Positions 6,299 through 12,929 of a stretch of DNA of 14,063 bases are shown here, piece after piece; position 1 is the stretch's first letter, and each line of letters begins with the position of its first letter. Origin of the DNA: CAZWSE01 sp964636575 (GTDB lineage Bacteria; Pseudomonadota; Alphaproteobacteria; Rhodobacterales; Rhodobacteraceae). The stretch is from positions 1-14,063 of the forward strand of contig CAZWSE010000086.1 of the NCBI GenBank assembly GCA_964636575.1, read 5' to 3'. The position numbers were made by a program, and so were the translations under genes. The notes under the pieces were generated by a model. That model saw only the letters and a list, made by a program, of their open reading frames with translations. It was not told the DNA's origin and searched no databases.

Positions 6299-7942
6299 TT
6301 AGACCAGCCTTGAAATCTCTTTCGCGGCCCTTACGAAGTCTTTGAACAAAGGATGCGGGTCAAAGGGTTTGGATTTGAGTTCGGGGTGGAATTGCACCCC
6401 TATGAACCACGGGTGATCCGGCCATTCTACGATTTCGGGCAGTTTGCCGTCAGGCGACATGCCAGAGAAAGAAAGACCTGTCTTTTCAAGCGCTTCTTTG
6501 TACTTGATGTCGACTTCATAGCGGTGACGGTGGCGTTCGTCGATGGTTTGTGTGCCGTAGACTTCGGCCACCTTGGATCCCTCAGATAGGGTCGCATCAT
6601 AGGCACCCAAGCGCATTGTGCCGCCCTTGTCGTCGCCCACTTTACGCTCGACTTTGTGATTGCCCTGCACCCATTCTTTGAGGTGGTAGACCACAGGTTC
6701 AAAGCGTTTGGCGCCTGCTTCGTGGTCAAATTCCTCTGATCCGGCGGTGGTCAGGCCCGCCACGTTGCGCGCGGCCTCGATCACGGCCATTTGCATGCCG
6801 AGACAGATGCCCAGATAGGGTACTTTGTGTTCACGGGCGAATTGTGCGGCTTTGATTTTGCCTTCTGTGCCACGCTCGCCAAAGCCGCCGGGTACGAGGA
6901 TCGCGTGGAAGCCTTCCAGATGGGGGGCCGCGTCTTCGCGGTCGAAAAGCTCAGCATCGACCCAATCAATCCGCACTTTGACGCGATTGGCCATACCGCC
7001 GTGGGTCAATGCCTCTGCGATGGATTTGTAGGCGTCTTCGAGCTGTGTGTATTTGCCGACGATCGCCACGCGGACCTCGCCTTCGGGGTTGTTTACGCGA
7101 TCCGCCACATCGTGCCAGACCGACAGATCGGGGCGCGGAGCGGGGCTGATGTTAAAGGCGTCCAGAACCGCCTGATCAAGGCCCTGATCGTGGTAGGCCA
7201 GTGGTGCTTCGTAGATGGATTTCAGATCATAGGCTGCCACAACGGATTCTTTGCGGACGTTACAAAACAGAGCGATTTTTTCGCGTTCTTTTTCGGGAAT
7301 GGGGTGCTCAGACCGGCAGACCAGAATGTCGGGCGCGATCCCGATGGATTGTAATTCCTTGACGGAGTGTTGGGTTGGTTTGGTTTTCAACTCGCCACTG
7401 GCTGCAAGATAAGGCAGCAGGGTCAGGTGCATAAATATGCACTGGCCGCGTGGTTTGTCGTGGGTAAACTGGCGGATGGCTTCAAAGAAGGGCAGACCTT
7501 CGATGTCGCCCACGGTGCCGCCGATTTCGCAGAGCATAAAGTCGACTTCGTCTTCGCCGATCCCGATGAAGTCTTTGATTTCATTGGTCACATGCGGGAT
7601 GACTTGGATCGTTTTGCCCAAGTAATCGCCGCGCCGTTCTTTTTCTAAGACCGTCGAGTAGATGCGCCCTGAGGACACGGAATCTGTTTTGCGTGCGGCG
7701 ACCCCTGTGAAGCGTTCGTAGTGCCCCAGATCAAGGTCGGTTTCGGCCCCGTCGTCGGTCACGAAGACCTCGCCGTGCTCAAAAGGGGACATCGTGCCCG
7801 GATCGACGTTCAGGTAGGGATCAAGCTTGCGAAGGCGCACCGAAAAGCCGCGGGCTTGCAGCAAGGCGCCCAAAGCCGCAGAGGCCAACCCTTTGCCCAA
7901 GGAAGACACAACACCGCCTGTAATAAAGATATAACGTGCCAT
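6299..7942 (-). CDS. pyrG: CTP synthase (glutamine-hydrolysing)
   Basis: 547 residues, full length. The enzyme makes CTP from UTP, ATP and glutamine in the cytoplasm, the last step of pyrimidine nucleotide synthesis. The N-terminal synthetase domain begins MARYIFITGGVVSSLGKGLA with its ATP-binding loop at residues 9-18, and CEIGGTVGDIE (138-148) is intact. The C-terminal class I glutamine amidotransferase domain shows GGFGERG (352-358), the nucleophile C380 in LGICLGMQ, and the catalytic H519 and E521 in VQFHPE, so ammonia can be produced and channelled. I start at 7942, where the family N-terminus begins and GGGGGA lies upstream; an in-frame ATG at 8026 would add 28 residues with no family resemblance. 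It lies 185 bases downstream of secG on the same strand, a common arrangement in this bacterial group. Confidence 0.98.
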   Translation of the reverse strand: MARYIFITGGVVSSLGKGLASAALGALLQARGFSVRLRKLDPYLNVDPGTMSPFEHGEVFVTDDGAETDLDLGHYERFTGVAARKTDSVSSGRIYSTVLEKERRGDYLGKTIQVIPHVTNEIKDFIGIGEDEVDFMLCEIGGTVGDIEGLPFFEAIRQFTHDKPRGQCIFMHLTLLPYLAASGELKTKPTQHSVKELQSIGIAPDILVCRSEHPIPEKEREKIALFCNVRKESVVAAYDLKSIYEAPLAYHDQGLDQAVLDAFNISPAPRPDLSVWHDVADRVNNPEGEVRVAIVGKYTQLEDAYKSIAEALTHGGMANRVKVRIDWVDAELFDREDAAPHLEGFHAILVPGGFGERGTEGKIKAAQFAREHKVPYLGICLGMQMAVIEAARNVAGLTTAGSEEFDHEAGAKRFEPVVYHLKEWVQGNHKVERKVGDDKGGTMRLGAYDATLSEGSKVAEVYGTQTIDERHRHRYEVDIKYKEALEKTGLSFSGMSPDGKLPEIVEWPDHPWFIGVQFHPELKSKPFDPHPLFKDFVRAAKEISRLV

Positions 7943-8127
7943 ATGGCTGGCTGTCCCCCGTGAAAATTTGTGCGAATTGGCCGCGAATTTTTTGTGTTTC
8001 GGGAGTGCAAAAACCCCCAACACCACGGGACTTGACCCTTAAAGGATTCGGTAGAGCATGGCAAGGCGGCGCCGCAACATGATGTTGCTTGGCACGGGTT
8101 TGGCCTCAAATTGTGGTGCTTGCAGGC
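7943..8127. other. secG-pyrG intergenic region, no gene seen
   Basis: 185 bases between two minus-strand genes. I looked for a tRNA, since a leucine tRNA follows secG in some bacteria, and saw no cloverleaf or T-arm. A perfect 15-base palindrome, GCAACAT-G-ATGTTGC (8074-8088), lies 39 bases past the secG stop, next to another GC palindrome (GGCGGCGCCGC, 8066-8076). The loop is too short and the T tract is missing, so it is not a standard terminator. Confidence 0.5.
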
Positions 8128-8487
8128 TTAGTCTGCGCTTGGAACCAGCGGTGCGTTGTCGCCTTGCGCCGGTGGCAGAAGGCTGTCGGCTGCAGGCAGT
8201 TCTGGCGCGTCTACCGCTGCGGGTGGTGTGACCCCGAGACGGTCAATCACGGAGGTGCCCGATGCTTTTTGCGCTGCAATCACGGTTAGGGTGATTGAGG
8301 TCGCGATAAAGGCAATTGCCAGAAGCCAGGTCAATTTTCCAAGTGCTGTTGCCGCAGACCGGCCGGACATGGCCCCGCCGCCACCGCCGCCGATGCCCAA
8401 ACCCCCGCCTTCGGAGCGCTGCATAAGCACGACAGCGATCAGCCCGAGGGCCAAGAAGAGATGGACAATAAGAACGACGTTTTCCAT
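8128..8487 (-). CDS. secG: Preprotein translocase subunit SecG
   Basis: 119 residues. SecG is the small membrane subunit of the SecYEG channel that assists protein export. The family plan is complete: first membrane helix VVLIVHLFLALGLIAVVLMQ (4-23), a cytoplasmic loop beginning RSEGGGLGIGGGGGG (24-38) and second helix near residues 52-72. The alphaproteobacterial proline- and alanine-rich tail (from residue 88) is longer than in E. coli SecG and probably disordered. The ATG at 8487 has AGGT a few bases upstream, and a good -35/-10 pair (8517-8545) places the transcript start about 20 bases before it. The gene diverges from the nitrile hydratase operon and precedes pyrG. Confidence 0.95.
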   Translation of the reverse strand: MENVVLIVHLFLALGLIAVVLMQRSEGGGLGIGGGGGGAMSGRSAATALGKLTWLLAIAFIATSITLTVIAAQKASGTSVIDRLGVTPPAAVDAPELPAADSLLPPAQGDNAPLVPSAD

Positions 8488-8516
8488 GGAGACCTGCGCG
8501 TTGGATGTGTGCGGGG

Positions 8517-8545
8517 TATGTAGGCAAGTTTTTCACCCCCCGCAA
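8517..8545 (-). promoter_or_regulatory. Housekeeping-type promoter for secG
   Basis: Read on the minus strand, a -35 element TTGCGG (8545-8540) and a -10 element TACATA (8522-8517) are separated by exactly 17 bases. The expected transcript start near 8510 leaves a leader of roughly 20 bases before the secG ATG. The -35 box departs from TTGACA in a way common for alphaproteobacteria. No equally good promoter was found for the divergent nitrile hydratase operon in the same 125-base gap. Confidence 0.55.
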
Positions 8546-8612
8546 GGGTCCCAGAGAGCCTATCCCGAAATGGGGCTGGACAAGTGCGCGGTGGGCTGCT
8601 CATGATCGCCCC

Positions 8613-9251
8613 ATGCCTCATGATCACCATTCCCACGACCATTCCCATGATGAGGATCATCCTCATTCCCATTTGCCCTCTGATCCGGCCCTGCGTGTTC
8701 GCGCGCTGGAGACCTTACTGACCCAGAAGGGCTTGATTGATCCTGCTGCACTCGATGCGATCATCGACACCTATCAAAACAAGATCGGCCCGCAGAATGG
8801 GGCCATGGTCGTAGCTAAGGCCTGGTCTGATCCTGCGTTTAAGGCCGCTTTGTTGGCCGATACCGATGCTGTGTTGAAAGAGATGGATCTTTATGGGCGG
8901 CAGGGCGAGCATATGGTGATCGTTGAGAACACCGATGACACCCACAACATGGTCGTTTGCACCCTGTGCAGTTGCTATCCTTGGCCTTTGCTTGGCATTC
9001 CGCCGGGGTGGTATAAGTCTGATGCCTACCGTGCCCGCGCTGTGCGTGAGCCGCGTAAGGTTTTGGCTGATTTCGGTGTGAGCCTGCCTGAAGGTCAGGC
9101 GGTCCGTGTGTGGGATTCGACTGCCGAGGTTCGCTACCTTGTGTTGCCTCAACGCCCTGCTGAGACGTCTGGGATGGATGAGGCCGCTTTGGCCGCTTGG
9201 GTTACCCGTGACAGCATGATTGGCACTGGCCTGCCGCAGGCCCCCGCATGA
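8613..9251 (+). CDS. nthA: Nitrile hydratase alpha subunit, cobalt type
   Basis: 212 residues; catalytic metal-bearing subunit of nitrile hydratase, which adds water to nitriles to give amides. The metal site is C116-T-L-C119-S-C121 followed by Y122. Threonine after the first cysteine and tyrosine after the third are the signature of the non-corrin cobalt class (iron enzymes have CSLCSC-T). In the family the second and third cysteines become sulfinic and sulfenic acids. Residues 1-20 contain nine histidines and five acidic residues (HDHHSHDHSHDEDHPHSH at 3-20), a probable metal-binding tail. I start at 8613, where this tail begins; a longer frame to 8505 has no family similarity. No strong ribosome site is visible; TCATGATC occurs twice around the start (8600, 8618). 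The stop overlaps the beta-subunit start by four bases (ATGA), implying translational coupling. Confidence 0.96.
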   Translation: MPHDHHSHDHSHDEDHPHSHLPSDPALRVRALETLLTQKGLIDPAALDAIIDTYQNKIGPQNGAMVVAKAWSDPAFKAALLADTDAVLKEMDLYGRQGEHMVIVENTDDTHNMVVCTLCSCYPWPLLGIPPGWYKSDAYRARAVREPRKVLADFGVSLPEGQAVRVWDSTAEVRYLVLPQRPAETSGMDEAALAAWVTRDSMIGTGLPQAPA

Positions 9252-9928
9252 CCCGCCCGCATGACATGGGCGGTCGGTTCGGTGACGGGCCTGTGGCGCC
9301 AGAGCCGCAGGGTGTCGCTGAATTTGCCGCAGACTGGCATCCGCGCGCCTTGGCGCTTGTCCTTGCGGCTGGCGGATTGGGGCAGTGGAACATTGATACC
9401 TCGCGCCATGCCCGCGAGACGATTGCCCCCAAGGACTACGCTCGGTTTTCCTACTATGAGAAGTGGATGGCGGGGCTGGCGGATATGATGGTCGCCAAGG
9501 GCATTGTGACTGTTGAGGAGCTGTCTACGGGGACGGGTGCTGTCACCGATCCTGAGTTGGCGGCAAAGCGTTTGAAGGCTGAGGCCGTGCCAGCGGTACT
9601 GGCCAAGGGTGGTCCTGCGGACCGTCTTAGCGATGTCGCGCAAGCCTTTGAGATTGGTCAAGAGGTGCAAACTCTCCCTATTGCTGGCAACCGTTTGGTA
9701 GAGGGTGGTCACACCCGTTTGCCAGCCTATGCCGCCGGTGCCCGTGGCCGCGTTGTTTTGTATCATGGCACTCATGTTCTGCCCGATAGTGCGGCCCATG
9801 GTTTGGGCGATGCGCCGGAGCCTTTATACGCTGTGGCCTTTCCGGCCTCTGAATTGTGGGTCCACCCTGAACATCCCCGTGATGAGGTGATCCTTGATCT
9901 TTGGCAGTCCTATTTGGAGCCTGTTTGA
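9248..9928 (+). CDS. nthB: Nitrile hydratase beta subunit
   Basis: 226 residues, the normal size for the non-metal-binding partner that completes the active site with the alpha subunit. The family N-terminus is clear: RPHDMGGRFGDGPV (3-16), and FAADWHPRALALVLAAGGLG (26-45) before WNID. The two arginines expected to hydrogen-bond the oxidised alpha cysteines are present as R53 in TSRHARE and R157 in GGHTRLPAY. The C-terminal SH3-like barrel ends in LYAVAFPASELW and HPRDEVILDLWQSYLEPV. It overlaps the alpha gene by ATGA and the activator gene follows directly. The order alpha, beta, activator matches the Pseudomonas putida cobalt-type cluster rather than the beta-alpha order of Rhodococcus J1. 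Confidence 0.95.
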   Translation: MTRPHDMGGRFGDGPVAPEPQGVAEFAADWHPRALALVLAAGGLGQWNIDTSRHARETIAPKDYARFSYYEKWMAGLADMMVAKGIVTVEELSTGTGAVTDPELAAKRLKAEAVPAVLAKGGPADRLSDVAQAFEIGQEVQTLPIAGNRLVEGGHTRLPAYAAGARGRVVLYHGTHVLPDSAAHGLGDAPEPLYAVAFPASELWVHPEHPRDEVILDLWQSYLEPV

Positions 9929-9929
9929 G

Positions 9930-10244
9930 ATGGAGATTTTGGACAAAGAGCCTGTGTTTCGTGAACCTTGGCATGCGCAGATCTTTGCTTTGACTGTGCA
10001 TCTGAATGAAACGGGGCTTTTCACATGGCCCGCTTGGGCCGAACAGTTTTCCGGCGTTTTGGCCGCCCATGGATTGGAGCGTGATCTGAATGGTGGCGAG
10101 GATTATTTCAATGCCTGGCTTGAGGCTTTGGAGGCGATGCTGTCAGAGCAGGACGTGGCGGGGGCCAGCGAATTGCGGGACTTAAAACAGGCTTGGACAG
10201 ATGCTTACCTGCGCACGCCGCATGGACAGCCTGTGCATTTGTGA
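9930..10244 (+). CDS. Nitrile hydratase activator / cobalt chaperone (P14K-like accessory protein)
   Basis: 104 residues. Small accessory proteins of this type are needed for cobalt insertion and cysteine oxidation in the alpha subunit, working by subunit exchange. The hallmark is an N-terminal segment resembling the beta subunit, here FREPWHAQIFALTVHL (10-25), then FTWPAWAEQFSGVL and the conserved YFNAWLEALE (59-68). The C-terminus is short, without the long charged tail of some activators. I start at the ATG at 9930, one base after the beta-subunit stop, with GGAG about 11 bases upstream; an in-frame start at 9894 would overlap the beta gene by 35 bases and adds residues unlike the family. 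Last gene of the operon; no amidase or cobalt permease follows. Confidence 0.9.
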   Translation: MEILDKEPVFREPWHAQIFALTVHLNETGLFTWPAWAEQFSGVLAAHGLERDLNGGEDYFNAWLEALEAMLSEQDVAGASELRDLKQAWTDAYLRTPHGQPVHL

Positions 10245-10250
10245 GACGCG

Positions 10251-10268
10251 CATGGGTCAAGACCCATG
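10251..10268. repeat. Perfect inverted repeat between convergent genes (possible weak terminator)
   Basis: CATGGGTC and GACCCATG are exact reverse complements around AA, effectively a 7-bp stem with a CAAG loop. It lies 7 bases after the activator stop and between two convergent transcription units, where a bidirectional terminator would be expected. Neither side has a T tract, so it does not meet the usual criteria for Rho-independent termination. Confidence 0.45.
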
Positions 10269-10273
10269 TGACG

Positions 10274-10299
10274 GTTTGAGTATTTGGAAAAGGGTAAAG
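10274..10299 (+). other. GTTTGAGTATTTGGAAAAG-type downstream sequence
   Basis: This stretch follows the inverted repeat at 10251-10268. I recall very similar TTTGAGTATTT-GGAAA sequences just downstream of many genes in Roseobacter-group genomes, which would make it a lineage-specific intergenic element of unknown role. That memory is not verified here; only one copy is present in the window. Confidence 0.3.
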
Positions 10300-10311
10300 G
10301 GGGGGACGGCG

Positions 10312-10542
10312 CTATTCGGGGCGGTCTGGTCTGTTTGTCAGGCCTGCTTTTGCCAGAAACCGTTTGAGTTTTGCTTTCGGAGAGAACCCTTTTAACGTCA
10401 TGATCCGTTTGCGTTTTCCCGCGAGGCGGTCGAATTCGTGGATGTCGATGATCCGTTCCGCGCAGCCGCAACCTTCGCCGGTTGCGACCTTGTCGAAGTA
10501 GAATTTCTCAAAGCTTTGCTCTTTGACGATCCTGCGGCCCAT
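10312..10542 (-). CDS. Small basic protein of unknown function
   Basis: 76 residues, lysine- and arginine-rich in the second half (AGKRKRIMTLKGFSPKAKLK, residues 41-60), no signal peptide or membrane segment. A GEGCGCAERI element (23-32) with two cysteines separated by one residue could ligate metal or form a disulfide. The ATG at 10542 is well supported by AAGGGAGA about 5 bases upstream. It starts 32 bases after the DUF6524-like gene on the same strand, so the two are probably cotranscribed. I do not recognise a named family; the good ribosome site, tight spacing and coherent composition argue that it is a real gene rather than a shadow frame. Confidence 0.65.
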   Translation of the reverse strand: MGRRIVKEQSFEKFYFDKVATGEGCGCAERIIDIHEFDRLAGKRKRIMTLKGFSPKAKLKRFLAKAGLTNRPDRPE

Positions 10543-10574
10543 TGCGGTCTCCCTTTTAAGGCAGCCTAGCAGGT

Positions 10575-10970
10575 TTAGTCGTCCACGTCATCCATATCGG
10601 CTTGGCCGGAGAGGGTGCGGCGCACATGGCTCCAACTGAGGCCGATGCCAAGGACCGTCGCAAGTGCGCCTATGCCGAGCCAGATGTTCATGCTTTGATT
10701 GTCGAGCCGCAGGATTTCCAGATCGTAGAGCACCCACAAGAGTGCCCCGACGACCGCGAGCACAAGCACCATGCCCACCGTTCCGATGGACCGGAAAGTG
10801 GCCCGCAGGTAGATGATGTAGCCGATCAGCAGGAGCAATCCGACGAGGACCGCGATGGAGAGGTTGTCTGAGCCGTAGTCCTGCGCCCAGCGGACGTAGT
10901 TGTATTCGGTCGGGTTGAAGGATGCGGACAGCAGTCCGAATGCGGCAAGCCAACGCCAGATGAAACCCAT
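10575..10970 (-). CDS. DUF6524-like membrane protein
   Basis: 131 residues with four predicted membrane helices: about residues 3-17 (IWRWLAAFGLLSASF), 38-54 (SIAVLVGLLLLIGYIIY), 64-84 (TVGMVLVLAVVGALLWVLYDL) and 93-113. The N-terminal NPTEYNYVRWA (19-29) and the segment YLRATFRSIG are, to my recollection, characteristic of the DUF6524 family of alphaproteobacterial inner-membrane proteins. The C-terminus is short and acidic (DMDDVDD). No biochemical function is known to me. The ATG at 10970 has GGGAGAG about 5 bases upstream. It diverges from purA and precedes the 76-residue gene. Confidence 0.8.
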   Translation of the reverse strand: MGFIWRWLAAFGLLSASFNPTEYNYVRWAQDYGSDNLSIAVLVGLLLLIGYIIYLRATFRSIGTVGMVLVLAVVGALLWVLYDLEILRLDNQSMNIWLGIGALATVLGIGLSWSHVRRTLSGQADMDDVDD

Positions 10971-11062
10971 TTTGCTCTCCCTCTCGTCCCGGGTGCGCCC
11001 CGTTTTGTCTCTGTTTTTCGCAAATCATGTGGTCTGTCCAGTGCTACCTCCCAAAATCGAGG

Positions 11063-11091
11063 TTTCGCCCGTGCGCCCCCGCCGCTATACG
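11063..11091 (+). promoter_or_regulatory. Candidate promoter for purA
   Basis: TTTCGC (11063-11068) and TATACG (11086-11091) are spaced by exactly 17 bases and would start a transcript about 30 bases before the purA ATG. The -10 box is good, the -35 box weak. The gap 10971-11127 is shared with the divergent DUF6524-like gene, for which I could not identify a promoter. Confidence 0.4.
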
Positions 11092-11127
11092 GGCGCGGGT
11101 TTGATTCACTTTTACAAAGGACCATCC

Positions 11128-12420
11128 ATGGCCAATGTCGTCGTTGTCGGCGCCCAATGGGGCGATGAAGGAAAAGGCAAAATTGTAGACTGGCTGTCGG
11201 AGCGGGCTGATGTCATCGCCCGCTTTCAAGGCGGCCATAACGCCGGCCATACGCTTGTGATTGATGGCACTGTGTTCAAGCTGTCGCTGCTGCCCTCTGG
11301 GATCGTGCGCGGTGGCAAGCTGTCGGTCATTGGCAACGGTGTTGTGCTGGACCCTTGGCATCTGATTGAGGAAATCGACGGGCTGCGCGGGCAGGGGGTG
11401 ACGATCACGCCTGAGACCTTGATGATTGCCGAGAATACCCCGCTGATCCTGCCTATTCATGGTGAATTGGACCGCGCCCGTGAGGCCCAAAATTCGGTTG
11501 CCAAAATCGGCACTACCGGCCGCGGTATCGGCCCTGCTTATGAGGACAAAGTTGGCCGCCGGTCGATCCGTGTGGCGGACCTGGCGGATGAGGCCACGTT
11601 GAAGCTGCGTGTGGATCGTGCGTTGGTGCACCACGATGCTTTGCGTCGTGGTTTGGGCCTTGATCCTGTGGACCGCGATGCGTTGATGGCCAAGCTGCAA
11701 GAGATTGCCCCGAAGGTGCTGGAATATGCGGCCCCCGTCTGGAAGGTATTGGACGAAAAGAGAAAATCCGGAAAGCGTATCTTGTTTGAAGGCGCCCAAG
11801 GTGCCTTGTTGGACATTGATTTCGGCACCTATCCTTTTGTCACATCTTCGAACGTGATTGCCGGTCAAGCGGCCACGGGCACGGGTGTTGGCCCAGGCGC
11901 GATAGACTTCGTTTTGGGGATCGTGAAGGCCTATACGACCCGTGTGGGCGAGGGCCCGTTTCCTGCCGAGTTGGACGATGCCGATGGGCAGCGTTTGGGT
12001 GAGCGTGGGCATGAGTTTGGCACCGTCACGGGACGCAAGCGGCGCTGTGGCTGGTTTGATGCGGTTTTGGTCCGTCAGACTTGCGCCACGAGCGGGGTAA
12101 ATGGCATTGCTTTCACGAAACTCGATGTGCTCGACGGGTTTGAGACGTTGAAAATTTGTGTTGGATATCAACTGGATGGTGAGCGGTTGGACTATTTGCC
12201 GACTGCTGCCGACCATCAGGCCCGTTGCACCCCGATTTATGAGGAAATGCCGGGCTGGTCGCAATCCACCGAAGGCGCGCGGTCTTGGGCGGAGCTGCCT
12301 GCGGAGGCGATCAAATACGTGCGCCGTGTGGAAGAGTTGATTGGCTGTCCGGTTGCACTACTTTCTACCTCACCCGAGCGCGAAGATACCATTCTGGTGC
12401 GGGACCCTTTTGCTGACTAA
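11128..12420 (+). CDS. purA: Adenylosuccinate synthetase
   Basis: 430 residues, full length. It converts IMP, aspartate and GTP to adenylosuccinate, the first committed step from IMP to AMP, in the cytoplasm. Key motifs are intact: the phosphate-binding start VGAQWGDEGKGKIVDWL (7-23) with catalytic D13, GGHNAGHT (35-42) with catalytic H41, the IMP loop GTTGRGIGPAYEDK (128-141), EGAQGALLDIDFGTYPFVTS (221-240), and VTGRKRRCGWFD (300-311) with R303 and R305. The catalytic numbering coincides with that of the E. coli enzyme. I start at 11128, preceded by AAAGGA at 7 bases; the frame continues upstream to 10900 but only as antisense to the neighbouring gene. The DUF2842 gene follows after 9 bases. 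Confidence 0.98.
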   Translation: MANVVVVGAQWGDEGKGKIVDWLSERADVIARFQGGHNAGHTLVIDGTVFKLSLLPSGIVRGGKLSVIGNGVVLDPWHLIEEIDGLRGQGVTITPETLMIAENTPLILPIHGELDRAREAQNSVAKIGTTGRGIGPAYEDKVGRRSIRVADLADEATLKLRVDRALVHHDALRRGLGLDPVDRDALMAKLQEIAPKVLEYAAPVWKVLDEKRKSGKRILFEGAQGALLDIDFGTYPFVTSSNVIAGQAATGTGVGPGAIDFVLGIVKAYTTRVGEGPFPAELDDADGQRLGERGHEFGTVTGRKRRCGWFDAVLVRQTCATSGVNGIAFTKLDVLDGFETLKICVGYQLDGERLDYLPTAADHQARCTPIYEEMPGWSQSTEGARSWAELPAEAIKYVRRVEELIGCPVALLSTSPEREDTILVRDPFAD

Positions 12421-12429
12421 GAGGCTGAT

Positions 12430-12657
12430 ATGGCTGAAAAATCAGGACTGTCCTACAAGGCGCGGCGGCGGTGGTCGCTGGTGCTTTTGCTGATTGGTTT
12501 ACCGCTTTACATCGCGGCTGCGTGGTACATCACGGGGCGGATGGAGCGGCCATCGTTCTGGATTGAAGTGCTGGTTTATGTGGCGCTTGGGATCGTCTGG
12601 GCGCTGCCGTTCAAGGCGGTGTTCAAGGGGATCGGGCAGGCGGATCCGGACGCTTGA
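12430..12657 (+). CDS. DUF2842 membrane protein
   Basis: 75 residues with two membrane helices (about 15-35, WSLVLLLIGLPLYIAAAWYI, and 43-62, FWIEVLVYVALGIVWALPFK), a basic N-terminus (YKARRRW) and a short acidic end. This matches the small alphaproteobacterial family DUF2842, of unknown function, often found beside housekeeping genes. The start at 12430 lies 9 bases after the purA stop and has AAGAGG about 6 bases upstream, so it is very likely in the purA transcript. After this gene the character of the DNA changes to a looser, repeat-bearing region. Confidence 0.85.
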   Translation: MAEKSGLSYKARRRWSLVLLLIGLPLYIAAAWYITGRMERPSFWIEVLVYVALGIVWALPFKAVFKGIGQADPDA

Positions 12658-12675
12658 AGCGCGGTGAAAGTGGCT

Positions 12676-12730
12676 GTGCACAACCCGTACACAAGCCGTA
12701 CACAACCTGTACACTGAACGTGCACTGAAA
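12676..12730. repeat. Five tandem 11-bp repeats (GTACACAACCT type)
   Basis: Five units begin at 12676, 12687, 12698, 12709 and 12720. Each starts GTACAC or GTGCAC; units 1-3 continue AA-C/G-C-C/T and units 4-5 continue TGAAC or TGAAA. The outermost units both start with GTGCAC, itself a palindrome. The 11-base period is about one helical turn, so a protein would meet the same face of DNA in each unit. This suits an operator array or iteron-like site. It begins 18 bases after the DUF2842 stop and lies about 200 bases before the MAPEG gene. Confidence 0.85.
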
Positions 12731-12929
12731 TTGCAGAGCCTTGAGGGCAGGTGGGGCCTGGCTTTTGGGTTGATATTGGTGTTCAGACGCTAGGGCCGGA
12801 GGTTTGCGCTTTGCGTGGCGAATGTCTGGTTTGAAGCCAATCCGACCGATGCTGCAATCTGTACCGACGTCTGCTATCAGAGGTGGATGAAAACAGTACA
12901 CAATCGTTGTGCCTTTTGATGGAGAAAGT
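12731..12929. other. Non-coding stretch before the MAPEG gene
   Basis: No coding region was found. It contains one copy of a short dispersed repeat (TGGCGAATGTCTG, 12816-12828) and an isolated GTACACAA (12896-12903) matching the core of the 11-bp repeat array, 26 bases upstream of the MAPEG start codon. No convincing -35/-10 pair was recognised. Confidence 0.5.

Noticed and set aside
6791..7354. 187-codon plus-strand frame
   Set aside because: Shadow of pyrG; no motif, and the minus-strand protein is full length and intact.
7943..8127. Possible tRNA between secG and pyrG
   Set aside because: No acceptor stem, T-arm or CCA-type pattern could be assembled on either strand.
9149..9799. 216-codon minus-strand frame
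   Set aside because: Antisense to the nitrile hydratase subunits, which have all expected catalytic residues.
11044..12264. Open frame of 406 codons on the minus strand
   Set aside because: It is fully antisense to purA, whose motifs are all intact; its composition (rich in R, Q, H, N) is typical of a shadow frame.
12676..12730. CRISPR array
   Set aside because: The units are 11 bp directly abutting with no spacers, unlike CRISPR repeats of about 23-47 bp separated by unique spacers; no cas genes.
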